Below are positions 42,772-50,147 of a DNA stretch of 64,000 nucleotides, one piece after another. The DNA comes from Sphingomonas crocodyli (GTDB lineage Bacteria; Pseudomonadota; Alphaproteobacteria; Sphingomonadales; Sphingomonadaceae). The notes beneath the pieces are model-generated. The model had not been told where the DNA came from, ran no database searches, and saw only the letters and a list, made by a program, of their open reading frames with translations. A program made the position numbers and the translations under genes. The DNA lies in contig NZ_SACN01000002.1 in the NCBI RefSeq assembly GCF_004005865.1, forward strand, positions 124,001 to 188,000, in the 5' to 3' direction. Within the stretch, counting starts at the first letter, position 1; every line of letters begins with the position of its first letter.

Positions 42772-45700
42772 AGGCGACCACGGAGCGCAAGAATGCGCCG
42801 CCAGAGCGCGGTGCGGCGCGAACTGCGCTCATAGGCGATCTTACTCGGCACCTCGATGATCACCTCGGTGCCTCCGCCCAATTCGCTGCGAACGATCAGC
42901 CGCCCGCCGATCGCCTCCGCACGTTCGCGCATGCCCAACAGGCCGTAATGGCCGTCCTTGCCGCCCTTCTGGATGATGTCGGCGTCGATGCCGCGCCCGT
43001 TATCGTGGATCCGGAGCCGGAGCATGCGCCGACCATAAGTGGTGGCTACCTCGATCGCGGACGCGCCTGCATGACGGCCGATATTGAACAGCGCCTCGCC
43101 CGTGATGAATTTGATCTCGGACAGCGCTAGCGGATGGATCGGCCGGGGCAGGCCCGCCTCGACGAAGCGAACCGCGATCGCTTCGTCGAGCAATGCGCCA
43201 TCGGCCGCCGTCTGCATCACGCGTCGAAGGTCGTTGCCGTCGCCGTTCATGCGAAGATCGCGCACGCTGTCTCGCCCACGTATCACCAGCTCGTCCGCCC
43301 GGTCCAGTGCGGTGTCGAGCAGGCGCCGATCGTCACCGCCCGGCGTCATGCGATCCGCGACCGCCTGGATGCGGAAGATCAGGCCCTGAATTCCCTGCAG
43401 CAGAGTATCGTGCAGATCGCGGGCGATGCGTTCGCGTTCGATCAGCCGCTGTTCCAGAGAAGTGCGGGTCTGGGCCGCGACTTGCGCTGATCGCAAACGC
43501 AACAAGGCCCACAGCAGGCCGAGCGCTACCAGCGCGAGGATGAAGAGAAACCATATCGACTGGAAGAAGGTCGGCGGTACCTCGATCAGGACACTGGCCT
43601 CATCGGGGCTGCGGACGCCATCTTCGTTTGCGGCCCTCAGCCTGAAGCGATACTGGCCAGGCGGGAGGTTGGTGTAAAAAGCCTGGCGCCGTCCTTCGCT
43701 GTCGATCCAGCGGTCATCCTGACCCTCCATCCTATATTCAGCGCTGACGCGACCGGGGTTGGAGAGGCTGAGAACCGCGAAGTCGATTTCCACTTTGCCC
43801 TGCCCCGCAGGCAGCCGGACATGGGTTGGATCGCGGTAAAGCTGGCTGTCGGTTCGCACCATGCCGATCGCGAGCTTGGGCGGGTGGGGATTGCGGACGA
43901 CATTGTCGGGATCGATCCAGACACTACCGGCCTGCGTAGCGATCCAGAGCCGGCCGTCGCCCCCCTGCACGATCGCGTGACGGCTTCGGCTGTGCGGAAG
44001 GCTTTTCAGGCCCGAATCCTCGTCGAATATCTCGGCCTTCGGGCGGTAGGCGGGATCGGCGAAGGCGCGTTCGGCCTCCGCCTTCTTCAGATGGATTATA
44101 CCGCCGCTTGCTGTGAACCAGTGATCGCCATTGGCCGTAACGATGATGCCGTTCACGCCGATGAGCTGGGGCAGCCGATCCTTCCGAATGATCTGCCAGT
44201 GCCCGTCTATCATCCGGGCGACGCCATCGGGGCCGCCGGCGTAGAAGTGCGCACGGCTTAGCACGGCGGGCGGCGCGTAGAGGCTGACCGGCTCGGGATC
44301 GTCGATGCGGAAAGGGTGGAGGATGGCGGGGCCGGGGCGATCGCCCACGAAGCGCAGTTCGCGGTTGTTCCACTGGATCAGGATCTTGCCCTGCGCGTCG
44401 GCGATCATCGATCGGGGACGAAATTGCGGCGAGGTTTCGCCGAACATCCGCTCCCAATGCTGGCCGCGTAGCCGAAACAGTCCGCCCCTTGCCGCGCTGA
44501 TCCAGTAATTGCCTGCGGCATCGAAGGCGCAGTCATAGACGGTGATATCGGTCGGAATATCCGGTCGTGATCCGATGTTGCGTCCATTCCGCCATATCGA
44601 GATGCGTGTGTGGACGGCTATCCAGATGTCGCCATTGGGCGCTTCGCACACCGTTGTCGGCTTAACCCTGGTCGTCAGGAAGGCGGTGGGGTTGCCGTTG
44701 GAAGCGACGCTGTAAACGGTTCGCGACTGCAGGATGAAGACGGTGCCGTCGCGTGCCGCCAGCAACTGATCGCCGAAGACATGCGGATCGTTCAGCCCCG
44801 GCTCGTTCGTCACCGTTGCCGGTCGAAATTTGTCCAAGCCCTTTTCGGTGCCGATCCAGACATTGCCCTCCCGGTCCTGGAAAGCGCGTTCGGTAACGTC
44901 GGAAGACAGGCCTTCACGCGTCGTGAAGCTTTCGATCGCGGCTGCCGCAGCCTCGGGATTTGGCGCGCCGCGCGGATCGGGTTTCGCCACGCGTTGAACC
45001 CCGCGATATTCGGTCGCCATCCAGAGGTTGCCCGCACGATCGAACAGCGAGAAACCTCGTATCTGGGGACGATCGGTTTGATAGGCGTGGCGAAGGGGCG
45101 GCGGGGCACCGCGACCGTTCGGCCCGGTGATCGGATAGCTGCCAAAAGTCTCGCTGATCCAGATGCGCCCGGCCGGATCGATCGCCAGCCGGGCGATCGA
45201 ATTATCCCGGCTAAAATATCGTTCGAAGCGGGTGCCGCCTGGGGGCAGCCGAAAGACGGCAAGGCCATGCGACAGCCAGAGCGTGCCATCCTGCGCGATC
45301 ACCAGATCGAAAGGGTTGTCGACCGGAATTCCCTGGCGTGATCCATAGACTGTCCAACGTCCGTCCTTGAGCCGCAACAGGGGATCATCCTCGCCATCGT
45401 TCAGAACCCAGATGGTGCCATCGGGCGCCTCCGCCATCTTGACCACGCGGTGCGTGACCGGCGCGGGCGGGGCGAGCGTCAGCCGGCCGCCACGATAGAT
45501 GGCGAACCGATGCGACTGATCATAATTGGTCCAGACATCGCCGTTGCGGGTGGCGAGGACCGCAGATGGAGCGCCGTGAATGGCCGGGCCGGAAGGCTGT
45601 ATTCTGTCAAAACGGACGCCATCGAAGCGGTACAAACCCTCACCACTTGCGAGCCAGAGATAGCCGTCCTTCCCTTGGGCGATGCCGAAAATCTGTTTCG

Positions 45701-45926
45701 GCGCACCGCGCTCGCGGTTCCATTTCTGATGCGTGTAAGCCGTGGCGATGGTCGGCGTCGTGCTGGCGGCGATGGTGGAAAAGCACGGGGCGAGGAACGT
45801 CGACAGACATAAGACGAGCGCAAGCCGCGCTATCGAACATCGATCCGCCAGATCACCTGAAACCACCCCGGTCCTCTTGCTCGCACTCGCCAGATTTGGC
45901 GCCATCGGCTGTGCAGCATGGATCAC
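42768..45926 (-). CDS. Beta-propeller sensor histidine kinase (Reg_prop / Y_Y_Y / HisKA_3)
   Basis: A 1,052-residue membrane sensor from GTG 45926. A signal/anchor segment (IARLALVLCLSTFLAPCFS) is near residues 33-51. The periplasmic part has many propeller repeats with the pattern DGTIWVL, GNVWIGTEKGLDKF and DGRLWIATQAG, then a Y_Y_Y-like domain (AEYRMEGQDDRW, YTNLPPGQYRFRLRAANEDG). A membrane helix follows (IWFLFILALVALGLLWALL). HisKA_3 has His839 in RIARDLHDTLLQGIQGL, and the ATPase ends with GLLGMRERAEAIGG. This architecture senses polysaccharides in Bacteroidetes; its ligand here is unknown. Confidence 0.93.
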   Translation of the reverse strand: MIHAAQPMAPNLASASKRTGVVSGDLADRCSIARLALVLCLSTFLAPCFSTIAASTTPTIATAYTHQKWNRERGAPKQIFGIAQGKDGYLWLASGEGLYRFDGVRFDRIQPSGPAIHGAPSAVLATRNGDVWTNYDQSHRFAIYRGGRLTLAPPAPVTHRVVKMAEAPDGTIWVLNDGEDDPLLRLKDGRWTVYGSRQGIPVDNPFDLVIAQDGTLWLSHGLAVFRLPPGGTRFERYFSRDNSIARLAIDPAGRIWISETFGSYPITGPNGRGAPPPLRHAYQTDRPQIRGFSLFDRAGNLWMATEYRGVQRVAKPDPRGAPNPEAAAAAIESFTTREGLSSDVTERAFQDREGNVWIGTEKGLDKFRPATVTNEPGLNDPHVFGDQLLAARDGTVFILQSRTVYSVASNGNPTAFLTTRVKPTTVCEAPNGDIWIAVHTRISIWRNGRNIGSRPDIPTDITVYDCAFDAAGNYWISAARGGLFRLRGQHWERMFGETSPQFRPRSMIADAQGKILIQWNNRELRFVGDRPGPAILHPFRIDDPEPVSLYAPPAVLSRAHFYAGGPDGVARMIDGHWQIIRKDRLPQLIGVNGIIVTANGDHWFTASGGIIHLKKAEAERAFADPAYRPKAEIFDEDSGLKSLPHSRSRHAIVQGGDGRLWIATQAGSVWIDPDNVVRNPHPPKLAIGMVRTDSQLYRDPTHVRLPAGQGKVEIDFAVLSLSNPGRVSAEYRMEGQDDRWIDSEGRRQAFYTNLPPGQYRFRLRAANEDGVRSPDEASVLIEVPPTFFQSIWFLFILALVALGLLWALLRLRSAQVAAQTRTSLEQRLIERERIARDLHDTLLQGIQGLIFRIQAVADRMTPGGDDRRLLDTALDRADELVIRGRDSVRDLRMNGDGNDLRRVMQTAADGALLDEAIAVRFVEAGLPRPIHPLALSEIKFITGEALFNIGRHAGASAIEVATTYGRRMLRLRIHDNGRGIDADIIQKGGKDGHYGLLGMRERAEAIGGRLIVRSELGGGTEVIIEVPSKIAYERSSRRTALWRRILALRGRL

Positions 45927-46018
45927 CGATGCTCCGCTTCACATGCACGCGTTCAATAGCATGGGTTCCCGGATGCGTCATGCGATCGAGCGGCAGGAGA
46001 GCCGTTCAGATTAATGAC

Positions 46019-46033
46019 CCTAACCTTTCGTAT
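46019..46033 (+). promoter_or_regulatory. 15-bp box, copy 7 (near propeller kinase)
   Basis: Reads CCTAACCTTTCGTAT on the plus strand, an exact match to the shared pattern. The nearest gene start is the propeller kinase at 45926, 93 bases away, but the box points away from it, unlike the other copies. No convincing plus-strand gene follows. Confidence 0.5.
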
Positions 46034-46082
46034 GATCGGTATCTTGCTGACCCAGTTACATGCGGACGGCCGGGTGTTCCCG

Positions 46083-46379
46083 TCAGGCGAAACGGGTGGT
46101 CGCCTGATCCTTGGTCTGGATGGCGCGCTGCACGGCTTCGGCGATTTCGCGTTCGAGCAGCTTGCGGCTGTCCTCCGGCATTTCCGCATAGGACTTCTCG
46201 TCGAGCCCGTGGCGCTTGAGCACAGCGTCGCGGGCACGTTCCGCCGGGGTCTTGCTGGCCAATTCCTTGAGTTCCGCCAGGGCGAGGTCGAAACCGCTTT
46301 CGTCGCTCTTCTGCCGGGCGGGGCCGCTATATCCGGTGGGAAAGGCTATGTTGCGCATCGCACTGATGGAAAGAGACAT
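46083..46379 (-). CDS. Small soluble hypothetical protein
   Basis: A 98-residue protein with GGAG six bases before ATG 46379 (MSLSISAMRNIAFPTGYSG). It is charged and mostly helical: DLALAELKELASKTPAERAR, then KLLEREIAEAVQRAIQ. It has no cysteines, signal or membrane segment, and I recognise no family. It lies 53 bases behind the DUF1971 gene on the same strand and may be the last gene of the globin-flavohemoglobin operon. Confidence 0.65.
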   Translation of the reverse strand: MSLSISAMRNIAFPTGYSGPARQKSDESGFDLALAELKELASKTPAERARDAVLKRHGLDEKSYAEMPEDSRKLLEREIAEAVQRAIQTKDQATTRFA

Positions 46380-46432
46380 TTTCTGCTCCAATCGGTTCGT
46401 TGCGTGCCTAAAACGAGAAAGCTTCCAGAGGG

Positions 46433-46774
46433 TTAACCATCTTCGAGAAGCGTCGGCTCGTGGTCGAAAAAGTCGACCCGCATCCGCATAGGTCCCATCA
46501 GTTCGACATGATGAGGTTCATCCGGCCGGACGATACCCGGTCGGCCGGGCAGGAGGATGCGCGGCGGGCTGCCATCCTCCAGGCAATAGAGCAGCGCGCC
46601 TTCGAGCACGCGGATGACGCCCCATACGCCGCGTTTCGTGCGGTGATCGTGCTGGAGCGCCAGCGGCAGGGTCGCCTCGGTGAAGACCGGCGACGACCGA
46701 TAGGGCTGCGATGGCGGGGCGGTGTCACTGCCGGGAATGTGGCGTTGGGTGGCCGCTTTTTCGATCTGAGCCAT
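46433..46774 (-). CDS. DUF1971 cupin-like (tellurite-resistance-associated) protein
   Basis: A 113-residue protein with AGGAG seven bases before ATG 46774. It has the compact beta-barrel pattern of DUF1971: LPLALQHDHRTKRGVWGVIRVLEGAL, GIVRPDEPHHVELMGPMRM and RVDFFDHEP. His residues at HDH and PHHVE could bind a metal. Similar proteins are found fused to TehB or next to nitrite and NO detoxification genes. The gene starts ten bases after the flavohemoglobin stop, so it is very probably co-transcribed. Confidence 0.85.
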   Translation of the reverse strand: MAQIEKAATQRHIPGSDTAPPSQPYRSSPVFTEATLPLALQHDHRTKRGVWGVIRVLEGALLYCLEDGSPPRILLPGRPGIVRPDEPHHVELMGPMRMRVDFFDHEPTLLEDG

Positions 46775-46784
46775 TGTTCGTCTC

Positions 46785-47999
46785 CTATGCCGCGAGCAGT
46801 TCGTCGGCGGGGCCGAAGAATTCGTAGTGGATGCGGGCTGCCGGCACGCCCGCCAGTGCAAGGCCGCTGACGAAGGCGCGCAGGAACGGCTTGGGTCCGC
46901 ACAGGAAGATGTCGGCATCGAGCAGCGGCGTGTTGGCCTGGAGCCATTCGATCGGCACGAAACCCTGCCCGTCGTGATTTTCGCCGATCACATCGGACGG
47001 TAGCGGATCGCTGTAGAAGGTCGCGACACGCAGCGAAGGGCAGGTGGTGGTCAGCGCCCGCACATGATCGTCGAGCGCGTGCGTCTCGCTGCTGATCGTG
47101 CCGTGAATATAGTGCGCCTCCAGCCCCGAGTGGTCGCGCGCGACCGCGTCCACCATGCTGACCATCGGGGTCAGCCCGACGCCGCCCGACAGCAGGATGA
47201 TCGGCCGCTGCTGATCTTCGGGCAGGAAGAAATCGCCGGCCGGCGGCGTGGTCTCCAGAACGTCGCCGACATGGACGTGGTCGTGGAGGAAGCGCGACCC
47301 GCCTTGCCCATCGGCCTCACGCTTCACCGAGATACGATAATATTCGCCGTTCGGCCCGCACGAGATCGAATAGTTGCGCTTGAGATCGGGCGCGGAAGCC
47401 GGCTTCAGGCGGAAGGTGAGATATTGGCCGGGCTTGTGCCGCAAAACGGGGCCGCCATCTTCGGGACGCAGGATGAACGAGGTGATCGTGCTGCTTTCCC
47501 GGATCTTGTCAGCGACGACGAAGCGGCGCCATCCGTTCCACCCGCCCTGCGCGGCCTGAATCTCGTCGCGCAACACCACCTCGCGCGCTTTGAGGACGTC
47601 CGCCAGGAACCAGTAGGCTTCGCCCCACGCGGCCAGAACCTCATCGGTGGCTGCGTCGCCCAGCACATCCTTGATCGCGGCGAGCAGTGCGTTCGCCACA
47701 TAGGGATAATGTTCGGGCAGGATGTGGTAGCCGACATGTTTGTAGGCGATCCGTTCGACCACCGGCGCGAGCGCCCCGAGATTGTCGATGTTGCGCGCAT
47801 AGCCCAGGATCGCGGCAGCAAGCGCATGAACCTGCATCCCGCTTTCGCCCTGATTGGCGTGGTTGAACAGCGCCTTGATATGTTCGTCCTGAAACAGACG
47901 GGCGTACATAGCCGATGTGATGGCGGTGCCATGTTCGGCGATGGCGGGCGTGGTCGCCTTGACGATGGCGATCGTGGCAGGCGTGAGCGGCTGGGGCAT
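46785..47999 (-). CDS. hmp: Flavohemoglobin, nitric oxide dioxygenase
   Basis: Converts NO and O2 to nitrate using NAD(P)H. It is a 404-residue full-length flavohemoglobin with AGGAG six bases before ATG 47999. The globin domain holds proximal His88 in IAYKHVGYHI and Gln/Tyr heme-pocket positions. The FAD domain has LKRNYSISCGPNG, and the NAD domain LLSGGVGLTPMVSMV, ending IFLCGPKPFLRAFVSGL and YEFFGP. It follows the truncated globin by 21 bases, in one operon that ends with the DUF1971 gene. NsrR-like palindromes upstream suggest derepression by NO. Confidence 0.96.
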   Translation of the reverse strand: MPQPLTPATIAIVKATTPAIAEHGTAITSAMYARLFQDEHIKALFNHANQGESGMQVHALAAAILGYARNIDNLGALAPVVERIAYKHVGYHILPEHYPYVANALLAAIKDVLGDAATDEVLAAWGEAYWFLADVLKAREVVLRDEIQAAQGGWNGWRRFVVADKIRESSTITSFILRPEDGGPVLRHKPGQYLTFRLKPASAPDLKRNYSISCGPNGEYYRISVKREADGQGGSRFLHDHVHVGDVLETTPPAGDFFLPEDQQRPIILLSGGVGLTPMVSMVDAVARDHSGLEAHYIHGTISSETHALDDHVRALTTTCPSLRVATFYSDPLPSDVIGENHDGQGFVPIEWLQANTPLLDADIFLCGPKPFLRAFVSGLALAGVPAARIHYEFFGPADELLAA

Positions 48000-48020
48000 C
48001 AGAGTCTCCTTTGGGAATGA

Positions 48021-48398
48021 TCAGGCGGCGGCGGGGCGCCGGTACTGAATGGCGAGTTGCAGGCTTTCGGCGATGCGGGCGGCCTTGGCCTGCACCGCGG
48101 CCGCCGCGGCGGGAGAGAGCAGTTCCTCGCTCGTCTCGCGCCACAGGCTGAGCCAGCGCGCGAAGCGATCGGGCGTCATGGCGTCGGCGTGGAGCATGTG
48201 CAGCGCGACGGGATTGCCCTTGTAACGGCCGGTGGTGAGCATCACCGACGACCAGAAATCGGTCAGCCGCGCGTGATGATCGGTCCAGTCGTGGACGGCG
48301 CCGCCGAACACCGGGCCGAGAAGCGGATCGGCGCGAACCCGTTCGTAAAAAGCTTCAACCAGCGCGCGGATCGCGCCTTCCTCGATGATCGGACTCAT
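48021..48398 (-). CDS. Group III truncated hemoglobin
   Basis: A 125-residue truncated globin from ATG 48398 (GGAG six bases upstream). The group III pattern is visible: LVEAFYERVRADPLLGPVF, HDWTDHHARLTDFWSSVML, KGNPVALHMLH and FARWLSLWRETSEELL. His in VALHMLH is the likely proximal heme ligand. Such globins bind or detoxify NO and O2. It leads the operon with flavohemoglobin, and a perfect NsrR half-site lies 12 bases upstream of its start codon. Confidence 0.93.
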   Translation of the reverse strand: MSPIIEEGAIRALVEAFYERVRADPLLGPVFGGAVHDWTDHHARLTDFWSSVMLTTGRYKGNPVALHMLHADAMTPDRFARWLSLWRETSEELLSPAAAAAVQAKAARIAESLQLAIQYRRPAAA

Positions 48399-48409
48399 GG
48401 CCGACTCCA

Positions 48410-48432
48410 AAGATGCATTTTCAATGCCTGTT
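48410..48432. promoter_or_regulatory. NsrR-like palindrome 1
   Basis: An 11-1-11 imperfect inverted repeat. The left arm AAGATGCATTT matches the NsrR half-site fully, and the right arm CAATGCCTGTT matches 8 of 11. It lies 12 bases upstream of the globin start, where repression is expected. Confidence 0.65.
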
Positions 48433-48446
48433 AATTCGGATTCTAA

Positions 48447-48469
48447 AATATGTATGTCAACTGCATCTT
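48447..48469. promoter_or_regulatory. NsrR-like palindrome 2
   Basis: An 11-1-11 inverted repeat with arms AATATGTATGT and AACTGCATCTT, matching the NsrR half-site pattern at 8 and 10 of 11 positions. It lies in the middle of the divergent promoter. Confidence 0.65.
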
Positions 48470-48491
48470 TTATGTTGTGGCGGTTCCGGTG

Positions 48492-48514
48492 AAGGAGTAT
48501 TTGGAGTGCATCTT
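48492..48514. promoter_or_regulatory. NsrR-like palindrome 3
   Basis: An 11-1-11 inverted repeat with arms AAGGAGTATTT and GAGTGCATCTT, matching 8 and 9 of 11 positions. It lies 48 bases upstream of the alternative oxidase start. Confidence 0.55.
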
Positions 48515-48561
48515 TTCCGCGACTCGCCGCTGTGACGCGCCGCTGATCAGGGAGACGCAAG

Positions 48562-49242
48562 ATGATTGACCATGTCGCCGTGAGCATCGAACATCGCCGC
48601 CCGCAGGATGCGGGCGATCGCATCGCCTGGGGTTTCACCAAGACGATGCGCTTCTTCGCCGACCTGCTGTTCCAGCAGCGTCACGGCCACCGTGCCATCG
48701 TGATCGAGACGGTCGCCGCTGTGCCGGGCATGGTGGGGGCGACGCTGACCCACCTGAAATGCCTGCGCCGGATGACCGACGACAATGGCTGGATCCGCAC
48801 CCTGATGGAGGAGGCGGAGAATGAGCGGATGCACCTGATGACCTTCATCAAGGTGGCGCAGCCCAATGCCTTCGAACGGCTGCTGATCCTGCTGGTGCAG
48901 GCAGGTTTCTACTGCGCGTTCTTCGGCCTCTACCTGGTCGCCCCGCGCGTCGCGCACCGCGTCGTCGGCTATTTCGAGGAAGAGGCAGTGATCAGCTACA
49001 CCCACTTCCTGCAGGCGATCGATGCGGGCAAGATTGCGAATGGCCCCGCGCCTGCGATAGCGCTCCATTATTGGAAGCTGCCCGCCGATGCGACGCTGCG
49101 CGACGTGGTGCTGGTGGTGCGTGCCGACGAAGCGCATCATCGCGACGTCAATCATGGCTTCGCAGACGAGCTGAACGGGCAGACTGCCGGCACCATCGCG
49201 CCCTATCCCGAACATGCCGCGGACGTCAGGATCGCGGCCTGA
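48562..49242 (+). CDS. aox: Alternative oxidase (cyanide- and NO-insensitive quinol oxidase)
   Basis: A 226-residue di-iron membrane-bound quinol oxidase, reducing O2 to water without heme. The four iron-ligand motifs are all present: IETVAAVPGMVG, EEAENERMHLMTF, FEEEAVISYTHFL and RADEAHHRDVNHGFA. A hydrophobic membrane-binding segment lies near residues 111-130. GGGAGACG precedes ATG 48562. Bacterial AOX is uncommon but known in sphingomonads such as Novosphingobium. Sharing a promoter region with the globin operon and NsrR sites, it would keep respiration going when NO poisons heme oxidases. Confidence 0.96.
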   Translation: MIDHVAVSIEHRRPQDAGDRIAWGFTKTMRFFADLLFQQRHGHRAIVIETVAAVPGMVGATLTHLKCLRRMTDDNGWIRTLMEEAENERMHLMTFIKVAQPNAFERLLILLVQAGFYCAFFGLYLVAPRVAHRVVGYFEEEAVISYTHFLQAIDAGKIANGPAPAIALHYWKLPADATLRDVVLVVRADEAHHRDVNHGFADELNGQTAGTIAPYPEHAADVRIAA

Positions 49243-49330
49243 TACGGATTGACCTATATCCTGAAGCCAGGGCGGTTCGGCATCAGCCGGGCCGCCTTGT
49301 CCGTGCCATCGACCAGGGAGAGAGTTTCGC

Positions 49331-49795
49331 GTGCAACTGACCCGCTATACCGATTATGCCGTGCGGGTTCTCTTGCATGTCGGCGCGCGCGACGAGGGGG
49401 ATCTGTCCTCGATTGCCGAGATCGCGCATGTCTATGACATCTCGCGCAACCATCTGATGAAGGTCGTTCAGGATCTCGGCCAGGCGGGGTTTCTGGAAAC
49501 GGTGCGCGGTCGCAATGGTGGGCTGCGGCTGGGCCGGCCGGCGGATGAGATTTCGATCGGTGAGATCGTGCGCCACACCGAGACGGGCTTTGACCTTGTC
49601 GACTGCAGTTCATGCATCGTCGCCCCGGCCTGCACGCTGCCCCGCATCCTCAATGAAGCGACGCGCGCCTTTCTGGCGGTGCTCGATCGCTACACCCTTG
49701 CCGATGTGCTGAGCCGGCGCGCGGACCTGCGGGGGCTGTTCGGCAATTTCAGGACGCTTGAGGACAAGATCAAGGATGTCACGCCCTCGGTTTGA
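49331..49795 (+). CDS. nsrR: Rrf2 family NO-responsive repressor, NsrR type
   Basis: A 154-residue regulator from GTG 49331. The start MQLTRYTDYAVRVLLHV is typical of NsrR, with the Asp8 region as a possible cluster ligand. The winged helix includes VYDISRNHLMKVVQDLGQAGF and GRNGGLRLGR. The three cluster cysteines are Cys92, Cys95 and Cys101 in DCSSCIVAPAC. NsrR holds an Fe-S cluster that NO destroys, releasing target genes. It lies directly after aox on the same strand, facing its probable targets, and may be co-transcribed with aox. Confidence 0.93.
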   Translation: MQLTRYTDYAVRVLLHVGARDEGDLSSIAEIAHVYDISRNHLMKVVQDLGQAGFLETVRGRNGGLRLGRPADEISIGEIVRHTETGFDLVDCSSCIVAPACTLPRILNEATRAFLAVLDRYTLADVLSRRADLRGLFGNFRTLEDKIKDVTPSV

Positions 49796-49824
49796 GGTGC
49801 GTTTCATATCGAGATGCAGGCCAC

Positions 49825-49839
49825 CCTAGACTTCGGGAT
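49825..49839 (+). promoter_or_regulatory. 15-bp box, copy 8 (toward small membrane protein and SDR)
   Basis: Reads CCTAGACTTCGGGAT toward ATG 49964, 125 bases away. It differs from the strict pattern only at position 10 (C for T). The stretch 49796-49963 holds no convincing gene. Confidence 0.5.
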
Positions 49840-49963
49840 GGTCGCATTATTCCTTCGCGCTCAACACCTCGGCGGCGATGTCCGCTATCTCACGATCGTG
49901 GATGCGGCCGATCCGTCGCCGACCATGAAGCAGTTTGAAATTGCCTGATCGGGAGAGCCGACG

Positions 49964-50143
49964 ATGATCGACCCTATCCATTTGCTCGATATCGGTGAGG
50001 GCCGGTTCAGGGAACTTGCGCATGCGATCACCGTGACGGTGATGGTGTCTGGCCTGTCCGGCGCGTTGCTCGCCGGCCTTGCCCTGCTCGTCAGTCGCTG
50101 GACGCGAACGCTGCGCGCGTCCTGTTCCTACAAATGGAGCTGA
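49964..50143 (+). CDS. Small single-helix membrane protein, function unknown
   Basis: A 59-residue protein beginning MIDPIHLLDIGEGRFRELAH, followed by one strong hydrophobic helix (about residues 23-44, ITVTVMVSGLSGALLAGLAL) and a basic tail (SRWTRTLRASCSYKWS). GGGAGAG precedes the ATG at a normal distance. Its stop is four bases before the SDR ATG, and the SDR ribosome binding site (GGAG) lies inside its last codons, so the two are translationally coupled. No family is recognised. A 15-bp box lies upstream. Confidence 0.65.
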   Translation: MIDPIHLLDIGEGRFRELAHAITVTVMVSGLSGALLAGLALLVSRWTRTLRASCSYKWS

Positions 50144-50147
50144 TCCC

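Noticed and set aside
46014..46436. 140-codon plus-strand frame after box copy 7
   Set aside because: It would give box 7 a correctly oriented target, but the frame is opposite the 98-residue gene, has no ribosome binding site and has shadow-like composition.
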